A stretch of DNA of 36,662 nucleotides from CALBPI01 sp039700805 (GTDB lineage Bacteria; Pseudomonadota; Gammaproteobacteria; Steroidobacterales; Woeseiaceae). Positions 1 through 8,091 of this stretch are shown piece after piece. The stretch lies in contig JBCAZE010000010.1 of NCBI GenBank assembly GCA_039700805.1, positions 1-36,662 on the forward strand. The letters are read 5' to 3'. Position 1 is the first letter of the stretch, and each line of letters opens with the position of its first letter. A program made the position numbers and the translations under genes. The notes below the pieces were generated by a model, which was not told the DNA's origin, made no database searches, and saw nothing but the letters and a program-made list of their open reading frames with translations.

Positions 1-1150
1 CGGATTGCGGGGTGACACCGTCCTCGCCGAAGTTCACATCAATCACAGTGACGGTACCGGACACCGGCGCGTCCTCGTCATTGGCGACGGAAGCATTTAG
101 CCCTTCGAATTCTGCCGGTTCAGGAAGGTTATTGATGGCACCCTCAACAGTCGTTAGTGCGTCATCATTCAGATTGCCCGCGATCGGTGCACCTGCAATA
201 TCCATGATCGCCTGAGCGAAGGCATCAAGTGTTGCCTGTGCAAAAGTGCCATCGGCAAGGTCAGCGCCAAGGTCGCCGATCACACCACCCGCATCAGCAT
301 TGGCATCATTCGCGTCGAGCTGAGAGACCAATGCGATGGCCGTCGCGTAGCGACCCGCATCGTCATTCGCGGCTGGCATCATCAGCAAATCTGTGGGCAC
401 GATCTCGGTGATGTTGCCCGCGACAGCAAAGTTGATGCCTACGGCCTCATTGTAGGTAGAAAGCGCCAGGTTCAGGTCGCCGGCGAGTGCCGCAAGCTGC
501 GCAGCAATCTCGGTCAATGGCGAAACAACAAACACCGTGTCGCCTTGGACGTCGACGACGGCTCGCGTGTCAGGCGCGTCAAGAACACCTCCGGTCGCCT
601 CATCAACATAGGTACCGCCAGTACAACTGATGAGCGCTGCACCATCGACCGGTACCAGATCACCAAAGCTCACGGTGCCGCCGGTGGTGGTTCCAGAAGC
701 CAGAGAAGCGCCGGCTAAGCCCGCCGCATCAATCGGTGCGATATCACATGTCGCGCCGTCAACCAGGCCGTGGACGTACGTTGCGCTCAATGCAAACGCT
801 GACTGCACATCCAGGGCGGTCGAGGTCACAGTCTCGCGTAATCCGGGGGTATCGGTGTAGCGAACGACAACGGTCAATGCCAGACCGCCCTCATTCGCTG
901 TCAGTGTGTACGTCGGCGAAGTTGCACCTGTGATCGCCACACCATCCGCGAACCATTGATAACTCTCTGTGCCCGACTGAATGCCATCAGGATCAGACAC
1001 CGAAGCTGACACAGTGCCCCCAACGACAGCTTCCCCGTTGATGCTAGCAGCGCCATTGGAACCTTGTACCAATGGGACGCTATCGCGACTGCTTCCGCAG
1101 CCTGCTAACAGCGTCAGTAGTACCGCACCGAAAACGACTTTATGACTCAT
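1..1150 (-). CDS. Putative lipoprotein with Ig-like domain, partial (3' end outside window)
   Basis: The reading frame is open from an ATG at 1150 to the left edge, about 383 codons, so the C-terminus is missing. The N-terminus is a lipoprotein signal peptide ending in LLAGC, with the lipidated Cys at residue 18, followed by a Ser/Asp-rich linker. Residues of roughly 35-100 (GEAVVGGTVSASVSDPDG, then SYQWFADG and PTYTLT) resemble the Ig-like/cadherin-type repeats found in surface proteins. The remainder is Ala/Asp-rich and not recognised. The start is supported by GGGGAG upstream. An outer-membrane or surface-anchored structural or adhesion role is inferred from architecture only; no catalytic motif is visible. 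Confidence 0.75.
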   Translation of the reverse strand, partial: MSHKVVFGAVLLTLLAGCGSSRDSVPLVQGSNGAASINGEAVVGGTVSASVSDPDGIQSGTESYQWFADGVAITGATSPTYTLTANEGGLALTVVVRYTDTPGLRETVTSTALDVQSAFALSATYVHGLVDGATCDIAPIDAAGLAGASLASGTTTGGTVSFGDLVPVDGAALISCTGGTYVDEATGGVLDAPDTRAVVDVQGDTVFVVSPLTEIAAQLAALAGDLNLALSTYNEAVGINFAVAGNITEIVPTDLLMMPAANDDAGRYATAIALVSQLDANDANADAGGVIGDLGADLADGTFAQATLDAFAQAIMDIAGAPIAGNLNDDALTTVEGAINNLPEPAEFEGLNASVANDEDAPVSGTVTVIDVNFGEDGVTPQS

Positions 1151-1782
1151 TACCCTGAACTCCCCTAACAAGTTTTTCGCTGATCGGAGGCATAGCCCGC
1201 CAGCGACGCGTGGCTATTTGCCGCGACGCATCATCCGCTGACAAGCTGCCAGCACGCTTAATACCGTGTGTTGCCGACGGGTTTGCCGGCGTGAAATTTG
1301 CGCACCGCTCGCATAGCGGTGACGCAGCCCCTCAAAATCTGCAAGCCGAATACCGACCTGACCATTACGCATCTTGGATCCCCCCCGATTTGCGTATTGC
1401 TTGACCGCCAAGTGAACTGACGGAGTCATTTCTAGTGAACCGAAAATTGGTATGACCAATATTTTGCTAGGTTCATGCTTTTTGGTATGACCGGTGACCA
1501 TTATGTATTGGTCTGCACCAAAAAGGCAACCACACCTCAAGGTACCGCGGGTCAAGCACTGTAAATGCCCTTGCTCACTGACAAGCGCATAGGCGCTCCA
1601 TGCGTTAAACGCAGCGTATTCATGTGTCGAAGTCGGCTTCCGGCGCACTGGTAATCAGAATCAGCGCGGCCCCTGCCATTTCGGATTATGTTGTGCAACG
1701 GACAGGTGTTCGCTCAATCTTTGTTGGGTGCTGCCGATACCAATGAATCGTGGTGAAACAAGAAACTCGGCAATCGGGATAG
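1151..1782. other. Intergenic region, no convincing gene
   Basis: This 632-bp gap separates the leftward lipoprotein gene from the rightward kinase gene. The longest open frame (1214-1648, minus) has a composition unlike the neighbouring proteins, no ribosome site and no family resemblance, so I do not call it. The notable content is a cluster of TTGGT-n-ACCAA dyads at 1446-1521, listed separately. Confidence 0.6.
1446..1521. promoter_or_regulatory. Cluster of three GntR (FadR/PdhR)-type operator-like dyads
   Basis: Three sites are visible: ATTGGTATGACCAAT at 1446-1460 (perfect 6-bp arms, 3-bp centre), TTGGTATGACCGG at 1482-1494 (one arm degraded) and TTGGTCTGCACCAA at 1508-1521 (perfect 5-bp arms, 4-bp centre). 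TTGGT-nnn-ACCAA is the known recognition pattern of several FadR-subfamily GntR repressors, PdhR among them. No GntR gene is in the window, and both flanking starts are about 260-300 bp away, so the controlled gene is unclear. Confidence 0.45.
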
Positions 1783-1788
1783 TTGCGT

Positions 1789-3132
1789 ATGACGAAAGGA
1801 CTCGAACGCAAGCTGACGCTGCGCTATCTATGCGCACTGGGCTTGATCGCCACTTTTAGCATCACGACATACGCGGTACTGACGCAGCGTGCCAGCACCT
1901 CAGCAAGCGATGCATCGCTGATTAACACGGCCGGCATGCAACGCATGTTGTCGCAGCGGATCGCACTCAGTGCGCTGCAGGCTGCGCGCGCTGACTCACC
2001 CGATAGTGTGTCGGCTGCTATCGAGCGGCTCAAGGATGCCGCGGCGAAGATGTCGCACAATCATGATCAACTCAAGACGCTCACCAACGCCTCGGATGGC
2101 ACAGACTTTGGTGCCGCCACACTGACACCCGATGCCGCGCTGGACCGTCAAATCACCACATTCCTGCTCGCAACCCAGGACGCTGCCGAGGCGCTACGCC
2201 GCGACCCAACGTCGGATACTGCGGTCGATGCGCTGGAGACACTGAATACGCTGCTCAATCGTAACCTTGTTGAAAATCTGGACGGCTATGTCTCCGCGTT
2301 GCAGGCACACTCAGAAGCGGGCGTACGCGCCTTTCTCCGTCTCGAGACCATGTTCTTAATTGGTGGGTTGAGCGTTCTACTCATCGAAGCGGTCTTCATT
2401 TTTCGGCCGATGGTCAAACGCATCGTTCAAGCGATCTCAGCGCTGCAAACAACAAACCATGAGCTGACCACTTTCAGCTATCGAATTTCTCATGACCTGA
2501 GAGCACCCGTCGCATCGACGCTCGGTCTGGTTCGAATCGGTCGCAACGCGATTTCAAAAGACACGTCACCACTGATCGGTGACATCCTCACCAAGATAGA
2601 CGCGACGATGCAGCGGATGGATACACTGATTGCCGACATCATCACCGTTAAGAAAAACAAGCAACCCGCAGACGATCTTCAACTGGTTGACGTAAACGCG
2701 CTCATCGACGATGTGTTCGACAAGCTTGCGCCGCTTGCAGATGAGCACGCCGTTTCACTTGAGCACTCGTTATCTCCAGGCGAGACGGTCATGACCAGCA
2801 AAACTTACTTGCGCCAGATTGTTGATAACCTCGTATCGAACGGTATCAAGTATCGTGACCCTGAATCGCCGAAGCCGTTTCTCTCGGTATCGCTTCGTCG
2901 TACCAATGATGCTTGTGACATTGTCGTTGAGGACAACGGTCTCGGTGTGCCGGAAAGCGCACAAGACCAACTGTTCGCGATGTTCAAACGATTCCATCCG
3001 AACACCTCGTTTGGCAGCGGGCTCGGCTTGTATCTCGTCAAGCAAAACGCCGAACGCATTGGCGGCAGTATCCGTTACGAGCCAAAGTGCGATGGCTCTA
3101 GGTTCACGTTTTCACTTCCGGAGAGTCGTTGA
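1789..3132 (+). CDS. Membrane sensor histidine kinase with PilJ-type sensor domain
   Basis: A membrane histidine kinase of about 447 residues. Two hydrophobic segments (about residues 12-30 and 187-208) bracket a periplasmic domain that begins TAGMQRMLSQRIAL. That is the hallmark of the PilJ/type IV pili methyl-accepting N-terminal domain, also found in nitrate-sensing NarX-like proteins. No clear HAMP domain is seen. The H-box is SYRISHDLRAPVAS, the N-box DNLVSNGIKY, and the G-boxes are DNGLGVPE and GSGLGLYLV, so the ATPase core looks complete. I chose the ATG at 1789 because GGGA at 1776-1779 lies 9 bp upstream; a TTG at 1783 would be too close to it. The next gene, a response regulator, starts immediately after the stop, so the two form a cognate pair. 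The ligand is unknown. Confidence 0.88.
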   Translation: MTKGLERKLTLRYLCALGLIATFSITTYAVLTQRASTSASDASLINTAGMQRMLSQRIALSALQAARADSPDSVSAAIERLKDAAAKMSHNHDQLKTLTNASDGTDFGAATLTPDAALDRQITTFLLATQDAAEALRRDPTSDTAVDALETLNTLLNRNLVENLDGYVSALQAHSEAGVRAFLRLETMFLIGGLSVLLIEAVFIFRPMVKRIVQAISALQTTNHELTTFSYRISHDLRAPVASTLGLVRIGRNAISKDTSPLIGDILTKIDATMQRMDTLIADIITVKKNKQPADDLQLVDVNALIDDVFDKLAPLADEHAVSLEHSLSPGETVMTSKTYLRQIVDNLVSNGIKYRDPESPKPFLSVSLRRTNDACDIVVEDNGLGVPESAQDQLFAMFKRFHPNTSFGSGLGLYLVKQNAERIGGSIRYEPKCDGSRFTFSLPESR

Positions 3133-3134
3133 AC

Positions 3135-3521
3135 ATGTCTACATTCACGCCATCCCGTGTCTTGGTTGTAGACGATGAAGAGATCGATCGATTTATCGCA
3201 AGTCATGTCATCAGCCAACACTGGCAGGATTGCCGTTTGCTGTTTGCGAACGATGGCCTTGAAGCGCTCGCATTGCTCGAAGAGAACGCAGCCAGCCTGC
3301 CTGACCTCATTCTTCTCGACATCAACATGCCGCGGATGAATGGCCATACGTTTCTAAACACCTGGAACAAAGAGCGCGAATCAGACGGCCCCGCTGTCGT
3401 CATGTTGACGTCCTCTGATCAAGAAGAGGACCGGGACCGCGTTGCCCACTTTCCCTGCGTTAAAGGCTATCTCGTTAAACCGGTGTCACCCGAAGCGCTC
3501 GCTGCCATCACCATTGAATGA
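3135..3521 (+). CDS. Single-domain response regulator (CheY-like receiver)
   Basis: A stand-alone receiver domain of 128 residues. The acidic pair is D13/D14 (LVVDDEEID), the phosphoacceptor is D62 (LILLDINMPRMNG), the conserved Thr is in VMLTSSD and the Lys in YLVKPVS, so it should be phosphorylatable. There is no DNA-binding or enzymatic output domain, which implies protein-protein signalling or a phosphorelay. Start ATG 3135 has GGAGAG at 3120-3125, inside the last codons of the kinase, so the two genes are translationally coupled. The short spacing and shared strand make the upstream kinase its likely phosphodonor. Confidence 0.9.
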   Translation: MSTFTPSRVLVVDDEEIDRFIASHVISQHWQDCRLLFANDGLEALALLEENAASLPDLILLDINMPRMNGHTFLNTWNKERESDGPAVVMLTSSDQEEDRDRVAHFPCVKGYLVKPVSPEALAAITIE

Positions 3522-3528
3522 CTAACCA

Positions 3529-4434
3529 TCACCCAGTGAGCCAACCAGGATCTTTGGCAAACGCCGCGGCGAGATGGTCAACGGCGACACGAACCTTTGC
3601 CGGCAGCAGGCGTGAGCCTGGATACACCACATGAATCGCAACGTCGGGCGCTTGCCATTCCGGCAATAGCTGCTGGAGTTCGCCGCTCGTCAGGTAACAG
3701 CCGGTCAGAAATGCGGGTTCGAGAATGACACCGCGACCTGCAACCGCGGCTTCTACCGTCGCTGGCCCGTAGTTGGTAATGAAATCACCAGATACTTTGA
3801 CCGTTACCTCGTTCACACCTTGTTGAAAAGACCAGCTGGAGCCTTGCGACAGCCAGCGATAGATCAGGCAGTTGTGCTCGGCCAGAGATTCCGGTGACGT
3901 AGGCGTGCCGTGGTTACTCAAGTAGCTGGGAGATGCGCATAGCGTCATCGGACAAGTCGCGAGTCGCCGAGCGATCAAACTCGAATCCGGCAACTCGCCG
4001 ATTCGAATCGCCATATCAAACCCTTCATCGACGATATCGACAACGCGGTCGTTCAACGTCAAGTCGACCGCAATGCCTGGAAACGACGCCTGCAACTGAC
4101 AAAGGATCGGTGTCACGACTGCGCGTCCGAATTCGACGGGTGCGTTGATACGCAGCTGCCCTTGGGGCTCAACCTGCAGACCCGTGGCCTCGGCGACCGC
4201 CTCATCCGCGCGCATCAGCAGGTCTTTCGTCCGTTCATGGAATCGGCGACCGGCTTCGGTCAATGTCAGCCGACGTGTGGTTCGCCGCAACAGACTGACG
4301 CCCAATTCTTGCTCCAACGCAGCGATGTGCTTGCTGGCCATAGGCCGTGAAATCTCCAATGCCTCGGCCGCTGCCACAAACGACCCAAGCTCGACGACAC
4401 GATCAAACACACGCAATGCCCGGAGATCATCCAT
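3529..4434 (-). CDS. LysR-family transcriptional regulator
   Basis: At 301 residues this is the usual length for LysR regulators. The N-terminal winged HTH is clear: LRALRVFDRVVELGSFVAAAEALEIS is followed by KHIAALEQELGVSLLRRTTR, and the rest is the periplasmic-binding-protein-like effector domain. It resembles the large CrgA/DsdC-like group that often sits beside oxidoreductase or DoxX genes. It is transcribed divergently from the DoxX gene starting at 4560, with about 125 bp between them. That AT-rich gap contains repeated TTCG-type half-sites (near 4462 and 4488) where it could bind. Regulation of DoxX and SnoaL is inferred from this arrangement. Confidence 0.9.
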   Translation of the reverse strand: MDDLRALRVFDRVVELGSFVAAAEALEISRPMASKHIAALEQELGVSLLRRTTRRLTLTEAGRRFHERTKDLLMRADEAVAEATGLQVEPQGQLRINAPVEFGRAVVTPILCQLQASFPGIAVDLTLNDRVVDIVDEGFDMAIRIGELPDSSLIARRLATCPMTLCASPSYLSNHGTPTSPESLAEHNCLIYRWLSQGSSWSFQQGVNEVTVKVSGDFITNYGPATVEAAVAGRGVILEPAFLTGCYLTSGELQQLLPEWQAPDVAIHVVYPGSRLLPAKVRVAVDHLAAAFAKDPGWLTG

Positions 4435-4559
4435 ATTGTTTCTTATTTTGAACGAATAAGTTTCGAATATAGCTGATTATCTTTCCATTCGGAATCTATA
4501 GAGTGTCCTCCGTCGATGAAGTCATCGTGATTTCACATTCATACAGAGGAGCAGACATC

Positions 4560-5003
4560 ATGACTGCACAAGATAATGCCGGCTATGCGGCGCTCATACT
4601 CAGAGTCTCATTGGGCATCATGTTCATCGCCCACGCGGCACTGAAGATCTTTGTTTTTACCCCAGCAGGCACGGTTGGGTTTTTTGGCTCGCTTGGACTA
4701 CCAGCGATCTGTGCGTATCTCACCATCGGCGCTGAGCTATTGGGCGGCGCAGCACTCATCCTCGGTTTTTACACGCGCTGGGTGTCAATGGCTCTCATCC
4801 CTGTCTTAGTGGGCAGCATCGTATTGGTTCATGGCAGCAAAGGCTGGCTATTCGCCAATGAAGGCGGCGGCTATGAGTACCCGTTATTTCTTATCGCAGC
4901 GAGCGTTGTCGCGGCACTACTCGCTGACGGCTATTACAGCATCAGAACACGCGTCGCTCGCACACGCCCGAGCAATCAAAGCGCTGCAATGGCCAGCGCC
5001 TAA
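4560..5003 (+). CDS. DoxX family membrane protein
   Basis: A small integral membrane protein of 147 residues with four predicted hydrophobic segments. Its N-terminus, AALILRVSLGIMFIAHAALK, and its middle, LTIGAELLGGAALILGFYTR, are typical of DoxX/YphA-like proteins. Family members are linked to quinone or thiol redox chemistry, but the biochemical role of most is unsettled. ATG 4560 is chosen over an upstream start because AGAGGAG at 4545-4551 is ideally placed. It forms a unit with the SnoaL-like gene 18 bp downstream and faces the LysR gene. DoxX plus SnoaL plus LysR is a common stress-response-like association; the substrate is not known. Confidence 0.87.
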   Translation: MTAQDNAGYAALILRVSLGIMFIAHAALKIFVFTPAGTVGFFGSLGLPAICAYLTIGAELLGGAALILGFYTRWVSMALIPVLVGSIVLVHGSKGWLFANEGGGYEYPLFLIAASVVAALLADGYYSIRTRVARTRPSNQSAAMASA

Positions 5004-5021
5004 AACACCTGGAGAACACCA

Positions 5022-5378
5022 ATGACTAACACAACAATTCTTGAACGTGATGCAGCGATCAACGCTGCTATCCTAAACGGAACCGCCCTCGATGCGTTCG
5101 ACCAATACTACGCCGATGACGTCGTCATGCAGGAGAATGATCAACCGGCGACGGCGGGCAAGGCGCTAAATCGTCAACGGGAGGAAGACTTTTTCGGCGC
5201 AATCACCGAGTTTCGTGGCGCGACGCTCATCGAGACAGGTGCCGGAGACAACGTCACTTTCAGTCGATGGCTGTATGACTACACGCATGCCGAATGGGGC
5301 GAGCGTCGGTATCACCAAGTGGTCGTTCGCACCTGGCGAGACGGGCTCGTCGTCGCAGAACGGTTCTACTACGGTTAA
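5022..5378 (+). CDS. SnoaL-like / NTF2-fold protein
   Basis: A 118-residue protein with the cone-shaped NTF2/SnoaL pattern: an N-terminal helix, then DAFDQYYADDVVMQEN, an FFGAI helix, and beta strands around FSRWLYDYTHAEWGERRYHQ. SnoaL-like proteins include polyketide cyclases and steroid isomerases, but small stand-alone members like this are mostly uncharacterised. GGAG lies just upstream of ATG 5022. It follows the DoxX gene in the same unit, and an intrinsic terminator follows it. No catalytic residues can be assigned with confidence. Confidence 0.82.
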   Translation: MTNTTILERDAAINAAILNGTALDAFDQYYADDVVMQENDQPATAGKALNRQREEDFFGAITEFRGATLIETGAGDNVTFSRWLYDYTHAEWGERRYHQVVVRTWRDGLVVAERFYYG

Positions 5379-5397
5379 ATCGATGATCGCATCCACT

Positions 5398-5422
5398 AGC
5401 GGCGCTTCGGCGCCGCTTTTTT
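5398..5422 (+). terminator. Intrinsic terminator of the DoxX-SnoaL unit
   Basis: A perfect 8-bp stem, AGCGGCGC / GCGCCGCT, with a TTCG tetraloop is followed by six T residues on the plus strand. It starts 20 bp after the SnoaL stop codon, just before the convergent MarR gene ends. Confidence 0.9.
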
Positions 5423-5436
5423 GTGGTGCAAATGAT

Positions 5437-5943
5437 CTACTCGGCGCTGTCTTGACCGTAGACTTCCGTCTCAAGATAGTGCCTGAGCGTATTCAACTGC
5501 ATAAGCATTGGCGCCCATTCCAACTTGTCTGCCATCGCTTCGTACATCGCGTACAGTGGCGAAAGAGACTGCACTGTACGCTCTCTGCAAGCGAGACCGC
5601 GTTTGGTGATCGCAACATGTTTCACTCGACCATCCGTCTTCGAGACACGCATCGTGACGAAACGCTTGGCAACCAACTTTTTGACCGTCGAAGACATCGT
5701 CGGCTGCGCCACCATGAACGCCACAGCGAGCTCACTGACCGTCTCTTTCATGCCAAGTCGTGCCAACCGATTCAATACGCCAAATTGTGCCGACGTTAGA
5801 TTCTCTGGAAGCAAACGCTCGAATACCGTCGTTGCCATCGATGCAATCATGTCGATCTCTGTCATGACCTTGAACGCGATCGGATCGGCTTCTAGCCCAG
5901 CGTCAGACGTCGACTCTATGCGGCGCTCTTTATTGCTAGCCAA
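5437..5943 (-). CDS. MarR-family transcriptional regulator
   Basis: A 168-residue MarR protein. The winged HTH is visible as NLTSAQFGVLNRLARLG, ETVSELAVAFMVAQPTMSST, KKLVAKRFVTMR and the wing residues SKTDGRVKHVAIT. The start is a TTG at 5943, supported by AAGGA seven bases upstream inside the end of the nitroreductase gene, which it overlaps by 8 bp; the two should be co-transcribed and coupled. MarR proteins usually repress their own operon and respond to phenolic or oxidant ligands. The palindrome at 7120-7131 upstream of the first gene is the likely operator. An internal ATG exists, but it would trim the N-terminal helix. Confidence 0.88.
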   Translation of the reverse strand: MASNKERRIESTSDAGLEADPIAFKVMTEIDMIASMATTVFERLLPENLTSAQFGVLNRLARLGMKETVSELAVAFMVAQPTMSSTVKKLVAKRFVTMRVSKTDGRVKHVAITKRGLACRERTVQSLSPLYAMYEAMADKLEWAPMLMQLNTLRHYLETEVYGQDSAE

Positions 5944-7096
5944 GGGTTTCTATCCTTGATTCAAGCGCCCAACGTGGCGCTGGATCGGGTGCGTCGGCAT
6001 AGCCAAGTCGAAACAGCCCCTGGACCACAGCAGGTGATGAGACACCCAACATCTCATGGATATCACGGTAGTGAACCGCCATTTCCTCGAACTCTTGGAG
6101 TGCTTGGCTCAACGGATGGAAGGCGATACCGAGTTGTGTCGCAGCGAGATGCAATCGTAGCCAGTCAGCTCCCGCTCGTAATTGCGATTGCCTTGAATTG
6201 TCTGCGCTGGTGATCCAAGCAAACGCTGAAGCACTCTCGATCGCCTGATTGTAGAAATCCACCATGCCACTGAATGCCGTGCTTTCCGTGTCCAACAACG
6301 TCTCGCGCGTAAGTATGCCAACCTTACCCAAAGCCGACGGCAACACACCGCCGATTGAAATACCGTCAGGGTTGTCCGCAATTTCGGCGGCACCGATACG
6401 CGTCAATCGCACGCTCTCCGCATGCGTCTCTGCTGTCGTCGACTCCACATGCCACGCTTGCTGGCATAGCGCTTTGAGCGCTGCAACCCCGGCAGACGAG
6501 CTATCCGCACCAAACCGCGCCTCAGATATACCGGCGAGCGACTGCATCTGCCGCAGTGAATCGATGGTGACGGGCCGCTCCCTATCAAACGGCAAACGGT
6601 TAGTCCGTCTCGCAGGTATTGACGTAAACAACGGATCGGAGGCCCGACCGGATTCGCGATGCAACCGCAGATGGGCGACGACACGATCATCGAGTGCTTC
6701 CGCGTTTTCCCCGTCCGGGAAAGGCTGGACTTCCAGTGAATAACCAAAGGCCGTCGCAGCGATGCTCGCCGTCTCAATAAATGCACCTAAGCCGACAACA
6801 ATCTGACGATTGTAAGGATCTGTCTTCGGCAACAAGCGCTCGCGATCCACAAAAAGACTGAACGTCTCCGCGTCCTCGTCTAAGCGCACTCGCCAGGGTT
6901 GTCGGTTGTGCGGTGACGGCGCAAGAATCGCGTGCGACAAGACGTTCAGTCTTGCGTCACTGAAAGTCTGCTGAATGGCTAGCCAGGGACTGCGAGCCGT
7001 TCGGCCAAGTTGCGTCGTGTTGATCGCGGTTGCCGCCGCGCCAACGACCACAACACTGGCTCCACCTGTTATCAAAAGTGCGCGTCGAGTCAACAT
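5936..7096 (-). CDS. Exported Acg-type FMN-binding nitroreductase family protein
   Basis: A 386-residue protein with an N-terminal twin-arginine-like signal (TRRALLITGGAS followed by a hydrophobic stretch), then a nitroreductase-fold domain. The segment VLSHAILAPSPHNRQPWRVR is the FMN-phosphate contact typical of this superfamily. A second copy-like segment (ARRTNRLPFDRERPV, later GADWLRLHLAATQLGIAFHPLSQ) matches the double-domain Acg family known from mycobacterial Rv2032. Many Acg-type proteins bind FMN without known turnover. Start ATG 7096 has AAGGTGG upstream. It is the first gene of a two-gene operon with the MarR regulator. Periplasmic flavoprotein function, perhaps quinone or nitro-compound reduction, is an inference. 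Confidence 0.8.
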   Translation of the reverse strand: MLTRRALLITGGASVVVVGAAATAINTTQLGRTARSPWLAIQQTFSDARLNVLSHAILAPSPHNRQPWRVRLDEDAETFSLFVDRERLLPKTDPYNRQIVVGLGAFIETASIAATAFGYSLEVQPFPDGENAEALDDRVVAHLRLHRESGRASDPLFTSIPARRTNRLPFDRERPVTIDSLRQMQSLAGISEARFGADSSSAGVAALKALCQQAWHVESTTAETHAESVRLTRIGAAEIADNPDGISIGGVLPSALGKVGILTRETLLDTESTAFSGMVDFYNQAIESASAFAWITSADNSRQSQLRAGADWLRLHLAATQLGIAFHPLSQALQEFEEMAVHYRDIHEMLGVSSPAVVQGLFRLGYADAPDPAPRWALESRIETLG

Positions 7097-7119
7097 GATT
7101 CATCCACCTTATTATTTAC

Positions 7120-7131
7120 ATAGATATCTAT
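7120..7131. promoter_or_regulatory. Palindromic candidate MarR operator
   Basis: ATAGATATCTAT is a perfect 12-bp palindrome in the AT-rich leader, 24 bp upstream of the nitroreductase start. MarR proteins typically bind short AT-rich palindromes over the promoter of their own operon, which fits this position. Binding by the downstream-encoded MarR is inferred. Confidence 0.5.
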
Positions 7132-7230
7132 ATATTTTATTCGAATCAGTGTCAAGGAAGGCTGGCGCAATCGCAGCATTTCGCTCGATTGGGGATTGTT
7201 GCTGGCCCAAAAATCTCGTAACGTTCGCGC

Positions 7231-8034
7231 ATGTTTCAGACCCACACGCGTCGTTTCTTCAGCGCAAGCCTCCTATGCCTTTTGGTACTCAGCATGAGCA
7301 CTGTGCTGGCACACCCTGAAGACGAGTTCTGTGTTCCTGGCGAGAGCAGTTTGGATCCGCTGTTGTGTGAGCAACTCTCTGCCATCGATAGCGTCAATGG
7401 CAGCACAGCGCGGCTGACCGAACCGGTCCGCGATGCTGACGGCAACATTCGCAGCACGGCGGACACACTGGGTCTTTACGTTGCCATCGGGGTTGGGCAT
7501 ATCTTGCCGGGCGGGTTGGATCACATTCTGTTTGTACTGGCCTTATTCTTGACCTCGATTCGCTGGCGCGACTTATTCATCCAAATTTCGACGTTTACGG
7601 TTGCCCACACCGTCACGCTTGGATTGACTGCAAACGGTGTGATCTCACCCGCTGCAAGCGTTGTAGAACCGCTGATCGCCGCGAGCATTGCGTTTGTCGC
7701 CATTGAGAACGTGTTCCTCAAGGACATGCCGAAGTGGCGACCGGCGCTCGTGTTTGCATTTGGATTACTACACGGCATGGGATTCGCCGGCTTCTTCGGC
7801 GAACTAGGACTGCCCGATAATCAATTCTGGAGTGCGTTAATCGGCTTCAACATCGGCGTCGAAATCGGGCAGCTCAGCATCGTCGCGGCGGCCCTTGCGC
7901 TGGTCAGTCTATGGCGCAAACTCGACGGCGAGGTGTTCGAAGCGCGATACCGCCCATGGCTAGTGCGTCCCGCATCGATCGCGATCGGCGTTGTCGGTGC
8001 TTGGTGGACGATCGAGCGCGCGTTGTCTCTTTGA
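7231..8034 (+). CDS. HupE/UreJ family membrane protein
   Basis: A 267-residue protein with an N-terminal signal peptide cleaved near VLAHP, a short periplasmic stretch containing two Cys, then five to six membrane segments. The His-bearing signatures GVGHILPGGLDHILF, TVAHTVTLGL and LLHGMGFAG are those of the HupE/UreJ_2 family, associated with nickel or cobalt permeation in hydrogenase and urease loci. No hydrogenase or urease gene is in the window. It could supply metal for other enzymes, but that is not shown. It is a single-gene unit, divergent from the nitroreductase operon and convergent with the M3 peptidase. No strong ribosome site precedes ATG 7231. Confidence 0.85.
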   Translation: MFQTHTRRFFSASLLCLLVLSMSTVLAHPEDEFCVPGESSLDPLLCEQLSAIDSVNGSTARLTEPVRDADGNIRSTADTLGLYVAIGVGHILPGGLDHILFVLALFLTSIRWRDLFIQISTFTVAHTVTLGLTANGVISPAASVVEPLIAASIAFVAIENVFLKDMPKWRPALVFAFGLLHGMGFAGFFGELGLPDNQFWSALIGFNIGVEIGQLSIVAAALALVSLWRKLDGEVFEARYRPWLVRPASIAIGVVGAWWTIERALSL

Positions 8035-8035
8035 C

Positions 8036-8072
8036 AAAAAAAAGCGGCACAAGCATCGCTGCCCGTGCCGCT
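8036..8072 (-). terminator. Intrinsic terminator of the M3 peptidase gene
   Basis: On the minus strand AGCGGCAC pairs with GTGCCGCT across a 14-nt loop (8043-8072), and eight T residues follow. It sits 20 bp after the M3 peptidase stop. The plus strand lacks a T-run after the stem, so it acts mainly leftward. Confidence 0.85.
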
Positions 8073-8091
8073 CTCGTGTCACTTCTCGAGA

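Noticed and set aside
1214..1648. 144-codon minus-strand open frame
   Set aside because: No ribosome site, no recognisable family, Arg/Gln-rich composition unlike neighbours, and it covers the operator cluster.
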